From positions 41,006-105,005 of the forward strand of contig NZ_JAIVLB010000008.1 in NCBI RefSeq assembly GCF_020524495.1: 64,000 bases of DNA, given 5' to 3'. This DNA comes from Bacillus stratosphericus. GTDB lineage: Bacteria > Bacillota > Bacilli > Bacillales > Bacillaceae. Below the pieces are notes generated by a model. That model was not told the origin of the DNA and made no database searches. It worked only from the letters and a program-made list of their open reading frames with translations. A program made the position numbers and the translations under genes. Positions 8,167-16,508 of this stretch are shown here, one piece after another. Positions within the stretch are counted from its first letter, which is position 1. Each line of letters opens with the position of its first letter.

Positions 8167-8610
8167 ATGTTTTCAGTATTTGCGAAATTAGGCTGGTTCT
8201 TTAAAGAAGAGTGGAGGCGATATACGATTGCTATTATGCTGCTCCTTATTGTGAATGTGCTTGAAATGCTACCCCAAAGGTATCTTGGACAGGCAGTTGA
8301 TGACATTCGTTCTGGTCAATTTGTGTCCATTGGGGCACTCTATGCGTTTGTCGATTATTTAAATCGATTGTTCCAGCCGATTACAGGCATCGTGAATCAA
8401 TTTTCCAGATTAGAATTAGCAAGGGTATCATCTGAAAGGGTCTTTCGATTATTAAATGAGCCACGAACTGAAATGGAAGAACTTGTGCAGAAGAAAATAG
8501 AGGGACACGTTCAGTTTCAGGATGTCACCTTTGCCTATAACGAAGGAAAAAATGTATTAAAGAACTTCACCTTTGAATCCAAAAAAGGTCAAACCGTTGC
8601 TAGCAGCTAA
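8167..8610 (+). pseudogene. Chimeric remnant of the BmrC/BmrD heterodimeric ABC multidrug transporter
   Basis: 147 codons. The first about 60 residues (MFSVFAKLGWFFKEEWRRYT..., RYLGQAVDD) are the N-terminus of a BmrC/YheI-type half transporter. From FVDYLNRLFQPITGIVNQF the sequence resembles the last transmembrane segment and linker of the partner subunit BmrD/YheH, then the start of its ATPase (VQFQDVTFAYNEGKNVLKNF). The reading stops at GQTVASS, immediately before where the Walker A motif should be. One in-frame deletion spanning the two genes and a second deletion removing the ATPase explain this. It cannot transport. Confidence 0.75.
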
Positions 8611-8618
8611 AAGTGAAC

Positions 8619-8661
8619 AGCCAAAAAAAGAGTTTCCTTCAGTTCGAAAGCGGCTCTTTTT
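8619..8661 (+). terminator. Possible terminator after the bmr remnant
   Basis: AGCC (8619-8622) with GGCT (8652-8655) and an inner TTTC/GAAA pair, followed by CTTTTT. Probably the original end of the transporter operon. Confidence 0.5.
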
Positions 8662-8679
8662 GATACCATTAAGTGACGA

Positions 8680-8716
8680 AAAAAGTCGAGGCTTTATGTT
8701 ATCGCCTCGACTTTTT
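8680..8716. terminator. Strong bidirectional terminator
   Basis: AAAAAGTCGAGGC (8680-8692) and GCCTCGACTTTTT (8704-8716) are perfect complements, giving T-runs on both strands; it separates the bmr remnant from the converging yheG. Confidence 0.92.
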
Positions 8717-8748
8717 CCTTGTTGTATATGGTTTGCACGGGCAAAAGG

Positions 8749-9366
8749 TTAATAAGCGATGCCGACTCGCTGATGCAAAAATTCCTTCGAATTTAACTGC
8801 TGATATAAAAAGTGTGCCGTATCTTCAACTGAAATTTCCTTTCCATATATAGGGAGAAAATCTTTTTCATAGCGATATGACCGTGTCACTTCTCCATCTG
8901 GTAAATAGGTTGGACAAATAATGGTCCAATCTAGTTCAGTCGATTGAATGATTTCAAAGGCTTTCGCATGCTCTTTGGCTGGCCGGGTAGTGGTTCGCTT
9001 TGATTCATTTGTTTCAAAGCGGTAAAGTTCCGGTTGCTGCCTTGCTTTTAAAATACCCGCAGTGCCAATCGTAATGATTCTTGATGTCCCTGTTTGCTTC
9101 ATGGCTTGTACGATATGCTCCATTGAAATAGATAATGTATCATCACCATCTGTCGATAGACAGCTCACAACAATATCTGATCCTTTGATTGTCTCAAGCA
9201 CATCCTCTTGATTTCTTGAATTGCCAGTGACTTGAAACATACCCGCAAGCATTCCTTCCCGGTTTGTCCGAACTAAAGAACGAACCATGTAACGATCATC
9301 TACTTGAACAAAACGAAGAAATGCTTGTCCTACACGTCCATGAGCACCGAAAAGTGCTATTTTCAT
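8749..9366 (-). CDS. yheG: NAD(P)-binding, NmrA/atypical SDR-type protein
   Basis: Start placed at the ATG ending 9366 (product MKIALFGAHGRVGQAF...), with GGAGG 9-10 nt upstream; an 18-codon extension upstream is out of ribosome range. 205 residues. The N-terminal GAHGRVG (7-13) is the Rossmann dinucleotide motif of the NmrA/atypical SDR group; SCLSTDGDD and IGTAG follow at the expected strands. No catalytic Tyr-x3-Lys is seen, so redox activity is uncertain; relatives act as NAD(P) sensors or quinone/flavin reductases. Matches the B. subtilis yheG position. Confidence 0.8.
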   Translation of the reverse strand: MKIALFGAHGRVGQAFLRFVQVDDRYMVRSLVRTNREGMLAGMFQVTGNSRNQEDVLETIKGSDIVVSCLSTDGDDTLSISMEHIVQAMKQTGTSRIITIGTAGILKARQQPELYRFETNESKRTTTRPAKEHAKAFEIIQSTELDWTIICPTYLPDGEVTRSYRYEKDFLPIYGKEISVEDTAHFLYQQLNSKEFLHQRVGIAY

Positions 9367-9422
9367 CTGTTCGATCCCTCCACTACATACTATAAGTGAA
9401 AAGAACCCAAAATGGTACAATT

Positions 9423-9539
9423 TTATGTCATGCTTTTTCTGTAAAGATGAAAGGATCGAATACTATGAGCATATTCACATAATAGAGAGAGTCCTACAAA
9501 TTGGAAAATCTCAAAATTCATACCGGAAATAATGTCCAT
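9423..9539 (-). CDS. yheF: Candidate mini-gene at the yheF position (38 aa)
   Basis: ATG ending at 9539 with AAAGGAG 9 nt upstream on the minus strand; product MDIISGMNFEIFQFVGL... ending RKSMT. Its first half is hydrophobic, its C-terminal part basic (YRKS). B. subtilis has a gene of similar size (yheF, about 41 codons) between yheG and sspB on the same strand; I rely on position and ribosome site, not on remembered sequence. A palindrome (CTCATAC/GTATGAG, 9556-9572) borders the ribosome site. Confidence 0.5.
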   Translation of the reverse strand: MDIISGMNFEIFQFVGLSLLCEYAHSIRSFHLYRKSMT

Positions 9540-9601
9540 GAAGATCCGCTCCTTTCTCATACATAGTATGAGTAGAAAGGGAATTTGTGAGGGATAAAAG
9601 C

Positions 9602-9632
9602 AAAAAAAGAAGACACCATAAGAGGTGCCTTC
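9602..9632 (-). terminator. Terminator of sspB
   Basis: On the minus strand GAAGGCACC / GGTGTCTTC (9632-9624 and 9617-9609) followed by seven T (9608-9602). Confidence 0.9.
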
Positions 9633-9650
9633 TATGATCCAGATATGAAA

Positions 9651-9854
9651 TTAAGCTTTTGTTCCGCCAAGGTTTTGCTGAGCGTAAGACACAAGACGTT
9701 TTGTGATTTCTCCACCAACTGAACCGTTAGCACGAGCTGTTGTTTCTGCTCCAAGGTTTACACCAAATTCAGAAGCGATTTCGTATTTCATTTGATCGAT
9801 TGCTTGCTCTGCTCCTGGAACGAGTAATTGATTTGATCTATTAGAATTTTCCAT
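9651..9854 (-). CDS. sspB: Small acid-soluble spore protein, alpha/beta type
   Basis: 67 residues with the two family blocks: [19 protein letters not shown] (the GPR-protease site lies next in EIASEFGV) and [20 protein letters not shown]. These proteins coat spore DNA and protect it from UV and heat, then are degraded at germination. Synteny gives sspB. Expression by sigma-G in the forespore fits the candidate promoter at 9976-10004; the leader between promoter and gene is unusually long and structured. Confidence 0.95.
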   Translation of the reverse strand: MENSNRSNQLLVPGAEQAIDQMKYEIASEFGVNLGAETTARANGSVGGEITKRLVSYAQQNLGGTKA

Positions 9855-9890
9855 GATGTGAATCTCCTTTTTATATATGATTTAGTTTGG

Positions 9891-9952
9891 TTGGGTTTTC
9901 TGGAATCGCACCAGCGAAATGTTCAAGTCATTTGCCACTTGGCGAAACCCAA
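9891..9952. other. Clover-leaf-like inverted-repeat structure in the sspB leader
   Basis: Outer stem TTGGGTTT (9891-9898) with AAACCCAA (9945-9952), 8 bp perfect. Inside are three hairpins: CTGG 9900-9903 / CCAG 9911-9914; AAATG 9917-9921 / CATTT 9929-9933 (7-nt loop TTCAAGT); GCC 9934-9936 / GGC 9941-9943. It lies between the sspB promoter and its ribosome site, so it would be in the transcript's 5' untranslated region. It can form on either strand. Confidence 0.6.
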
Positions 9953-9975
9953 TACGATATCCGCCTGATACTAAG

Positions 9976-10004
9976 TATTATGGATATTTGCGATGAAAAC
10001 ATAC
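9976..10004 (-). promoter_or_regulatory. Sigma-G-type promoter of sspB
   Basis: On the minus strand GTATG (10004-10000), 17-nt spacer, CATAATA (9982-9976), close to the sigma-G pattern (GnATR, N17-18, CATnnTA). The transcript would have a leader of about 115 nt. Confidence 0.65.
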
Positions 10005-10039
10005 GAAAAAAGGCCATGGTAAATGTTGTTTCAACATGC

Positions 10040-10068
10040 AAAAAAACATCACCCGATAGTGAGTGATG
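10040..10068 (-). terminator. Terminator of the msmX-type gene
   Basis: Minus strand CATCAC (10068-10063) / GTGATG (10052-10047) followed by seven T (10046-10040). Confidence 0.8.
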
Positions 10069-10085
10069 GTGCACGAGAACTTCTC

Positions 10086-11192
10086 TTATTCAATTGAGCG
10101 AATGCGCAGTTCAGTTTCAGCATCGAAAAAGTGAGCTTTATTCATATCGATGGCAAGTGGTATAGACTGACCTGTCTGAACATCTGTATGAGAATCAACA
10201 CGTGCAATAAACGATTGACCATCAAGAGAAGAATAAAGCATCTTTTCTGCTCCCATTAATTCAGCCATTTCTACATTTGCCTCAATTTTTGTTCCTTCAG
10301 ATGCCTGTATAAACACAGGCTCATCATGGAGGTCTTCTGGCCTGATGCCTAGAATGACATCCTTTCCAATATAGCCCTGCCTACGTAATACCTTCATTTT
10401 TCCTTCTGGCACACGAATGTGCGTTTTTCCAATGGCTATGGTGCCTTCAGAAAGCTTTCCTGTAAAAAAGTTCATCGCAGGAGAGCCAATGAATCCGCCT
10501 ACAAAAACATTCTCTGGGTTTTCATAAACATCCTTCGGCGCACCAATCTGCTGAATAAAGCCATCTTTCATGACTACAAGACGGGTAGCCATTGTCATCG
10601 CTTCAGTCTGATCATGTGTAACATAGATAAATGTCGTTTGCAGGCGCTGATGAAGTTTAGAAATTTCAGCTCGCATTTGAACACGTAGTTTCGCATCTAA
10701 GTTAGAGAGCGGTTCATCCAAAAGATAGACTTTTGCATCGCGCACAATCGCTCTGCCAAGTGAAACACGCTGTCTTTGACCGCCAGACAATGTTTTTGGT
10801 TTTCTGTCTAAGTATTGTTCAAGCCCTAATATTTTAGCGGCATTTCTAACCCGCTCATCAATTTCTATTTTAGGAAACTTCCGAAGCTTTAACCCAAAAG
10901 CCATATTATCGTACACGTTCATGTGAGGATATAATGCATAGTTTTGAAAAACCATTGCGATATCCCGGTCTTTTGGTGCCACGTCATTCATCCGTTTACC
11001 GTCTAACAGAAAGTCCCCTTGTGAAATCTCTTCAAGACCTGCAATCATACGAAGGGTGGTTGATTTTCCGCACCCCGATGGACCAACAAACACAATAAAT
11101 TCTTTATCCTGTATATGTAGATCAAAGTTATCTACTGCTGTTACCTTGTTATCGTACACTTTATAAATTTGATTGAGTATCATTTCAGCCAT
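10086..11192 (-). CDS. msmX: Multi-sugar ABC transporter ATP-binding protein (MsmX/UgpC type)
   Basis: 368 residues: ATPase core with Walker A GPSGCGKSTT (about 38-47), Q-loop FQNYALYPHM, signature LSGGQRQR (about 136-143), Walker B VYLLDEPLSN and switch VTHD; then the C-terminal MalK-type OB domains (about 240-365; GIRPEDLHD). Such ATPases power several separate sugar permeases (maltodextrins, arabinans, galactans). No permease or binding protein is next to it, consistent with a shared, orphan ATPase. B. subtilis msmX lies elsewhere on the chromosome, so this is either a relocated or a second copy. Confidence 0.88.
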   Translation of the reverse strand: MAEMILNQIYKVYDNKVTAVDNFDLHIQDKEFIVFVGPSGCGKSTTLRMIAGLEEISQGDFLLDGKRMNDVAPKDRDIAMVFQNYALYPHMNVYDNMAFGLKLRKFPKIEIDERVRNAAKILGLEQYLDRKPKTLSGGQRQRVSLGRAIVRDAKVYLLDEPLSNLDAKLRVQMRAEISKLHQRLQTTFIYVTHDQTEAMTMATRLVVMKDGFIQQIGAPKDVYENPENVFVGGFIGSPAMNFFTGKLSEGTIAIGKTHIRVPEGKMKVLRRQGYIGKDVILGIRPEDLHDEPVFIQASEGTKIEANVEMAELMGAEKMLYSSLDGQSFIARVDSHTDVQTGQSIPLAIDMNKAHFFDAETELRIRSIE

Positions 11193-11217
11193 AGATGATA
11201 GCCTCCCAGTCCCTTTT

Positions 11218-11231
11218 TGAAAGCGTTTTAC
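11218..11231. promoter_or_regulatory. Degenerate catabolite-response-like element upstream of msmX
   Basis: TGAAAGCGTTTTAC matches the CcpA operator pattern TGWAANCGNTNWCA at 12 of 14 positions (last two bases swapped). It lies 26 nt before the start codon, where bound protein would block transcription. Carbon-source control would suit a sugar ATPase, but the site is imperfect. Confidence 0.4.
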
Positions 11232-11375
11232 TAATGAATAAAGTGTATAAAATAGGTGAGATTCTGTAAATGGACAACGTGCACAACATCTTATTTTATT
11301 TTTGGGCAGGGTGCTTACGTAAACCGTTTCTTATGAAAGATCGAAAAAATTCATCATAAAATAGGCAGCCGAAGC

Positions 11376-11792
11376 TTATTGAAAATGTCGTCCTGTTCGC
11401 TCAATAAATTTATCGATTGGATATTGAAGGCTGTTTCTGAGAACGTATAAAGTTTTTGATGCCTGCGATGTATTTAAATTACATTGCATATAGGTCATAA
11501 GGGTGCGGAAAACATCCCGATCAAAGACTGTTTCTTTAAATGCATCAGAAATAGCGTTAGAAACACGGAGGCATCATATTGAATGAGGGATGAAAAATTG
11601 GTAAAGTATTGTAACCCCTGATCTAAGATTTCCTCGTTGCATGTAATGCTCGTTTGGTTGTAAAAAGACGGAATCTGTTAGAAAGTCACTTGTGATGGCC
11701 TGAGACAAATCATTTGGACGATTTAGTTCACCTTTTTCAAAGAATGTGTTTGTCAGTTGTTGGTTAGCTGATGATATGGTGTCCGTAAACAA
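11376..11792 (-). pseudogene. PucR/CdaR-type transcription regulator, decayed
   Basis: Read in three frames on the minus strand. The 3' end encodes FRTLMTYMQCNLNTSQASK and LYVLRNSLQYPIDKFIERTG, which fits the C-terminal PucR/CdaR helix-turn-helix (pattern L..YL..NLN.S..A..L..HRNTL.YRL.KI..LTG). The 5' part (from MFTDTISSANQQL at 11792) and a middle stretch (DQGLQYFTNFSSLIQYDASV) are separated by frameshifts. PucR/CdaR proteins regulate purine, sugar-diacid or amino-acid use. A protein is no longer made from this gene; the original target is unknown. Confidence 0.55.
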
Positions 11793-11830
11793 GCTTAAAC
11801 TTTTCTAAATAGAGAGGCTCCTTAAACAGT

Positions 11831-12040
11831 TTAATCATAGACATGGAATAGCATTAGTTCGTGGATTTCTTCTTTTAAGGTTGGTTCGACTTCATATGGC
11901 GGAAGCTGGGAGCCCCATTCTATATCACCTGTTTTGTGGTAAATGCCTTCATAGTGTGCACCATTGTGGAAAAAGGATATTTTCCAGCCTGGCATTTGTG
12001 CTTTTCTAAAAAGGGGTTTCCATTGAAAATGAGAAATCAT
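11831..12040 (-). CDS. yheE: Small conserved protein YheE
   Basis: 69 residues, MISHFQWKPLFRKAQMPGW..., soluble, rich in aromatic residues, ending MLFHVYD. It matches the short YheE family of Bacillus (about 72 aa) in the expected place downstream of yheD on the same strand. Ribosome site GGAGG is about 11 nt before the ATG. Function is not established. Confidence 0.8.
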   Translation of the reverse strand: MISHFQWKPLFRKAQMPGWKISFFHNGAHYEGIYHKTGDIEWGSQLPPYEVEPTLKEEIHELMLFHVYD

Positions 12041-12195
12041 ATCTTCATTGCCTCCTTGCTTTTATTGATGAAACAATAAGTACATACGACAATACGGAAA
12101 CAACCTTTGCATTTGATTGTATTGTATCTCATCTAGTGAAAATAGCATAGGAAAAGCATAGATTTAAGACCACCGTCACGAGAATAGAAAAACAA

Positions 12196-13554
12196 TCAAT
12201 TGACTGTAGCGTGGTCTGTAATAGTGAGTGCTGTTTGTGATAGGTAAGAAGAGTAATCCACGATTCTTTTGCCAATGAGCCATTCTGAGTTTTTCAATGA
12301 CGCATGCTGGAAAATCTCACGACCGGGACGAGAATTGGCTTCAAACATCCAAATAGCACCAGTGTGATCAATTCCTAAATCAAAGCCAATTTCACCAATA
12401 AAGCCTGGCATTTTTTCATCTATCACCTGACTAAGGGTGATAGCGGTTTCAGAAAGCTGTTGCAGCATCTGTAATCGCGTCTTTGCTTCAGGAAAGACAA
12501 CATTCAGTGTTTTGACAGTTCCACCATGTAACTGATGGGTGGTGACTGTGTGATCTCCTGAGGCTTTTGCCGCTACTGCCGTGACTGTCCAATGACCGTT
12601 CTTATTTTTATTTGTATGAACTCTGAAATCCAGCAGTTGGTTCTCTATTTGCAGCAATTCAATGCCTTGTTGGGCTATATAGTCATGAATGACACAATCC
12701 TTTCGGAATTGTTTAATAAAATCGTCTACTGATTCATATCGAATGCCCATTCCTCTATTTGTACATATAGTCATCCCGCTTTCCGTTGCTGTTAACCGAT
12801 AAATACCGTCTCCGTGACTTCCATTCATCGGTTTTAAGTAGATAACATGATGAAGATGGAGAAGTGTTTTGATTTTCATTATAACATCAGCAGGATCTAA
12901 TTGTATGGAATGGGGGAGGAAGAACATTGTTCGCTCATCTGTCATTAGTTGGTCATGAATATGCCATTTATTAAAAAAATAAGGGTTGAACCAAGGGAAA
13001 TCATATTCTTGAGTGAGTTTTCGCTTTGTTTCCTGAACAAATGCTGACTGAGTAGCTTTTCTATTTGGAAGCCGGTCATAAACAACAGATGGCAGAGGAA
13101 GTCGTTTTTTGATCCATTTTTTCTGCTGATACAGCAGTCCTTCTACTGTTCCTCGTTCCCAATCAATAGAATGAGTGCCAAAAAGGTAGGCAATACCAGC
13201 GTGTTGTCTGAAAGATTGTAGAAGCTTGATAAAAAAATCTGACCTTGCTCCTAAAGGCTGCGATTTCTGCTCAAAGCCAGCAGTGAAAATACCGATGAGT
13301 GGCCCTATATAAAGGGCTTGATCAACGATTACTACATCAGCTTTTGATTCGTAAGGAATCAGTAAATCACTGTATATATCTGCTGATAATAATATTTTAT
13401 GTGAGTGTTGATGGTAGGAAATAGTGAATCCGTCTACTAAATGAGACCCTAAAGCAACGGAATGTATCTCTATTTGCTGTTTAAATTGAATAGGAAGATG
13501 TACTGTCTTTTCACTTGTGAGGTGAGATACGATGGTGAAACGTTTTTTGTTCAT
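12196..13554 (-). CDS. yheD: Spore-coat-associated ATP-grasp protein YheD
   Basis: 452 residues from the ATG ending 13554, with AAGGAGG 7 nt upstream; a longer in-frame start at 13599 lies inside yheC without a ribosome site. The C-terminal half (about 210-440) is a YheC/YheD ATP-grasp domain: YLKPMNGSHGDGIYRL (nucleotide-binding strand), LDFRVHTNKN and FEANSRPGREIF (metal site). B. subtilis YheD forms rings around the forespore and is made by the mother cell. It overlaps the 3' end of yheC by 44 nt, so translation is coupled. The ligase substrate is unknown. Confidence 0.9.
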   Translation of the reverse strand: MNKKRFTIVSHLTSEKTVHLPIQFKQQIEIHSVALGSHLVDGFTISYHQHSHKILLSADIYSDLLIPYESKADVVIVDQALYIGPLIGIFTAGFEQKSQPLGARSDFFIKLLQSFRQHAGIAYLFGTHSIDWERGTVEGLLYQQKKWIKKRLPLPSVVYDRLPNRKATQSAFVQETKRKLTQEYDFPWFNPYFFNKWHIHDQLMTDERTMFFLPHSIQLDPADVIMKIKTLLHLHHVIYLKPMNGSHGDGIYRLTATESGMTICTNRGMGIRYESVDDFIKQFRKDCVIHDYIAQQGIELLQIENQLLDFRVHTNKNKNGHWTVTAVAAKASGDHTVTTHQLHGGTVKTLNVVFPEAKTRLQMLQQLSETAITLSQVIDEKMPGFIGEIGFDLGIDHTGAIWMFEANSRPGREIFQHASLKNSEWLIGKRIVDYSSYLSQTALTITDHATVN

Positions 13555-14617
13555 AAAGAACCTCCTTCGGCTGAGACATTGTAGATTGCGCATATTCAAG
13601 AATGATGTTGATCAATTGATTTTCTTTTTCAGGATAAGTTTTTAAAAAGGAGGTTCTTCCTGGCTTGGAACTGACATTTGAGATGAATAGTTTTCCTTCA
13701 TTTGTATGAAGTAGATCTACAGCAAATTCTATGGAGGGAGAGAAGCTTTTATCTAAATACGCTGGAAGAGATGACTGAATGGATACGATATCATCTAAAA
13801 GAAGCTCATTGATATTTGGCTGCAATGAGTTTAAATAGTGATTAAATCCTAGCACATGAACTGAATTTTGTGTATTGTTTAAAAGGCTATTTTCTGCTGG
13901 TGATTTTGTATGAATCCCTATGCGTTTCCATTGATTTTGTGATTGTTTCATAAGGGAAATTCTGATTTCATTAAATAAAAATTCTTTTTGATCATTTGTG
14001 TTAAAAAATTGGAGGAAATATCGACCAATATACTTTCTGCACCAGCGCTCAATCTCTGATGGACCAGAAAATGTAATGACTTGCTTGTGATGAAGTTGAA
14101 CAGTAAATGTTGATTTGTCCTTTAAGTAAATGAAGTAAGTGGGTGCTGCATGCTGTTGAGAGAGCGGCTGCATTTTACAATATCCCTCCCCCTTGACCAT
14201 GTTGAACAGATCTGAAGGCTCATTCAATAATGAACAGACAGGTAAATATGGCTGTAAAGGAGAATGAAGATAGAGCTGCTCGAATAGCGTCATTTTATTT
14301 GGGAGCCCAGTATTCAAAAATGCTGTTTTTGGATACTTTTTTAACCATTCCATGATTGGTTTTGCTTTTTTAGATTGAGTGTCATGTTGATAAAGACATC
14401 GATCGTAAATCAAGTCAGGAATCGGAAATTCTGCGTTTGTAAACCCTTGACCAATCGTATATTTTTGACCTTGGATCAGATTTGAAGCAGGCTTTAAATC
14501 AAGAGGTGTAAAACGAACGACCTCTAAATCAAAAGAAGAGGCAGCTTTGGCAAGCTAAAGTGTGAATCCCTCTTCATGCTGCAGAGAAAGGGTTACAATG
14601 CCTAATGTTAACGTCAT
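13511..14617 (-). pseudogene. yheC: Spore-coat-associated ATP-grasp protein YheC with an in-frame stop
   Basis: The family-length frame starts at the ATG ending 14617 (MTLTLGIVTLSLQHEEG...) and runs 368 codons to 13511, close to the about 363 residues of B. subtilis YheC. Codon 21 is TAG (14557-14555). Downstream the frame is intact (KAASSFDLEVVRFTPL... SKPGRTSFLKTYP), including a possible internal restart at 14413 (MIYDRCLYQHD) that would lack the first 68 residues. The lack of other lesions suggests a very recent mutation, read-through, or a sequencing error. Overlaps yheD by 44 nt. Confidence 0.8.
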
Positions 14618-14822
14618 GAAAAAACACCTACTTTTCTACTTCAATTTTTAACACCCCAAAATCACATATTCAGGATTTTACATAAACCTTCTGTTCCTTT
14701 ATCATTACGACAGATCACTTTATCATATGTCTCATTGAATGCTTCATTTGCTTGGGATCTTGACAACAACTATAATACGTATAGATAAAAACAATAAACA
14801 TTGGGTGTTGTTTGAAAGGTAG

Positions 14823-15965
14823 ATGACGACTTTGAATATATTCACAACATTTGTCTTTATGATTGTGATAGGAGCAGTAATAGGAGCAACGACAAACCAT
14901 CTTGCGATTAAAATGCTTTTTCGTCCTTATAAGCCATATTACTTATTTGGGAAAAAGCTTCCATTTACACCAGGCCTCATTCCTAAAAGAAGAGATGAAG
15001 TAGCCAAGCAAGTAGGTGTCATGGTCATGGAGCATTTGCTGACGCCAGAAGGTATTCAAAAACGATTTGAATCGTCGGAGGCAAGGCAAGAGATATTGCA
15101 TACAGTCCATCGATATATTGACAAGGGGGCTGAGATGGAGATGTCAGTAGTGTCCTTGTTAGAAAGATACGGCATGTCACAGGCTGATATAAAAGCGGAT
15201 GAATGGGTCCACCAATGGTCAGACAAAAAACTCCATTCACTACTTGAAAAATATGACCAGCAAACTTTATTTGAACTGCTCCCGCAGGAAGTCGAAAACA
15301 AGCTCTCATCAAAAATTCCAGATGTAGCAGAGTATATTTTAAATCGGGGTATTCATTACTTTGAAAGTGAGGAAGGAAAAGCACGGCTTAGCAATATGAT
15401 CGATGACTTCTTAAAAGAACGAGGAATGCTTGGCAGTATGGTTCAAATGTTTCTTGGGAATTCAAGCTTAATTGATCGTGTACATCCCGAAATCATCAAG
15501 TTTTTAAGAAATGCAGAAACAAAGAAGTTTTTATCAGATTTGCTTGTTCAAGAATGGGACAAGATAAAGCAGTTTTCTCTTCATGAGCTTGATGAGAAAT
15601 GGAATGTGAAAGAGCTTGTCTTTAGTGCGAAAAGGCAATTGCTTTCACATTTCTCTACAAAGCTGATTTTAGACAGATCAGTTGGAACATATGTCAGTGC
15701 TGTGGCGGATGATCTCAAAATTCACTTTGCACCAGTGCTGGTAGATAAGGGGATGAAAGCGGCATCGAATGCTTTAGAGGGGCTGCTAGCGAAGCTCCAA
15801 TTTGAAGAAGTCATTCGTGAGCAAATTGAACTTTTCCCGCTTCAAAAAATGGAGGAGCTTGTAATCAGTATTTCAAATAAAGAACTCAAAATGATTACGT
15901 TCTTAGGCGGTTTTTTAGGCGGATTGATCGGCGCAATCCAAGCTATCTTTGTCACGTTATTCTAA
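14823..15965 (+). CDS. yheB: DUF445 membrane protein YheB
   Basis: 380 residues. An N-terminal membrane helix (about 5-25) with the family hallmark [20 protein letters not shown] (22-41), [14 protein letters not shown], a long helical extracellular or cytoplasmic body, and a C-terminal membrane hairpin ([19 protein letters not shown]). DUF445 proteins are conserved in Gram-positive bacteria and have no assigned biochemical role. Divergent from yheC; synteny matches yheB. Ribosome site GAAAGGTAG is close to the start, so initiation may be modest. Confidence 0.88.
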   Translation: MTTLNIFTTFVFMIVIGAVIGATTNHLAIKMLFRPYKPYYLFGKKLPFTPGLIPKRRDEVAKQVGVMVMEHLLTPEGIQKRFESSEARQEILHTVHRYIDKGAEMEMSVVSLLERYGMSQADIKADEWVHQWSDKKLHSLLEKYDQQTLFELLPQEVENKLSSKIPDVAEYILNRGIHYFESEEGKARLSNMIDDFLKERGMLGSMVQMFLGNSSLIDRVHPEIIKFLRNAETKKFLSDLLVQEWDKIKQFSLHELDEKWNVKELVFSAKRQLLSHFSTKLILDRSVGTYVSAVADDLKIHFAPVLVDKGMKAASNALEGLLAKLQFEEVIREQIELFPLQKMEELVISISNKELKMITFLGGFLGGLIGAIQAIFVTLF

Positions 15966-16086
15966 GACAAGTTAGAGAAATTTTGATGAATTCATTGTAT
16001 ATATGTGAAACGAAAGCCATAGTTTGTTATAGTGGAGTGGTGTCCGCCGATCATATCGGTGATAACGGATAGAAAGGAGACATAAC

Positions 16087-16443
16087 ATGTCTGTAAATCT
16101 TTATGATGTTGCATATGACCTTGAAAAAGCACTGCGTCATAGCGAAGAATATTCAACTTTAAGAAATTTTTATGATGAGGTAAACGAGGATGAGTCCTCT
16201 AAAAGAATGTTTGAGAACTTCCGTGACATTCAAGTAAACCTTCAACAAAAACAAATGACTGGTCAAGAGATTACACAAGAAGAGGTTGAGCAAGCTCAAA
16301 AAACAGTTGCGCTTGTGCAGCAGCACGATAAAATCTCTCAGTTGATGGAAGCAGAACAACGTGTGAGTGTGCTCATCGGTGAGCTAAATAAAATTATCAT
16401 GAAGCCTCTTGAAGAACTTTATGGAAATACAGAAGAAAATTAA
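16087..16443 (+). CDS. yheA: YlbF/YmcA-family protein YheA
   Basis: 118 residues, all-helical and charged: MSVNLYDVAYDLEKALRHSEEY..., with a glutamine-rich central helix (QVNLQQKQMTGQEITQEEVE). It belongs to the YlbF/YmcA family, whose best-known members (YlbF, YmcA, YaaT) form a complex acting on RNase Y and Spo0A; YheA itself has no known role. Ribosome site GAAAGGAG. Its own terminator follows the stop directly. Confidence 0.9.
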   Translation: MSVNLYDVAYDLEKALRHSEEYSTLRNFYDEVNEDESSKRMFENFRDIQVNLQQKQMTGQEITQEEVEQAQKTVALVQQHDKISQLMEAEQRVSVLIGELNKIIMKPLEELYGNTEEN

Positions 16444-16446
16444 TGG

Positions 16447-16473
16447 AAAGGGCGAATGTCATCGCCCTTTTTT
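16447..16473 (+). terminator. Terminator of yheA
   Basis: AAAGGGCGA (16447-16455) / TCGCCCTTT (16462-16470) followed by T. Confidence 0.9.
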
Positions 16474-16508
16474 ATTTGACATCTCATCAGGACATCTTTA
16501 AAAAAAGG

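Noticed and set aside
9900..9952. tRNA-like element in the sspB leader (hairpin loop TTCAAGT resembling a T-loop)
   Set aside because: No 7-bp acceptor stem, D-arm or CCA-proximal pairing can be drawn; the closing stem is in the wrong place for a tRNA.
14760..14787. Promoter TTGACA...TAGATA for yheB
   Set aside because: The -10 candidate is poor and the good TATAAT at 14771 is only 5 nt from the -35; not reported as a feature.
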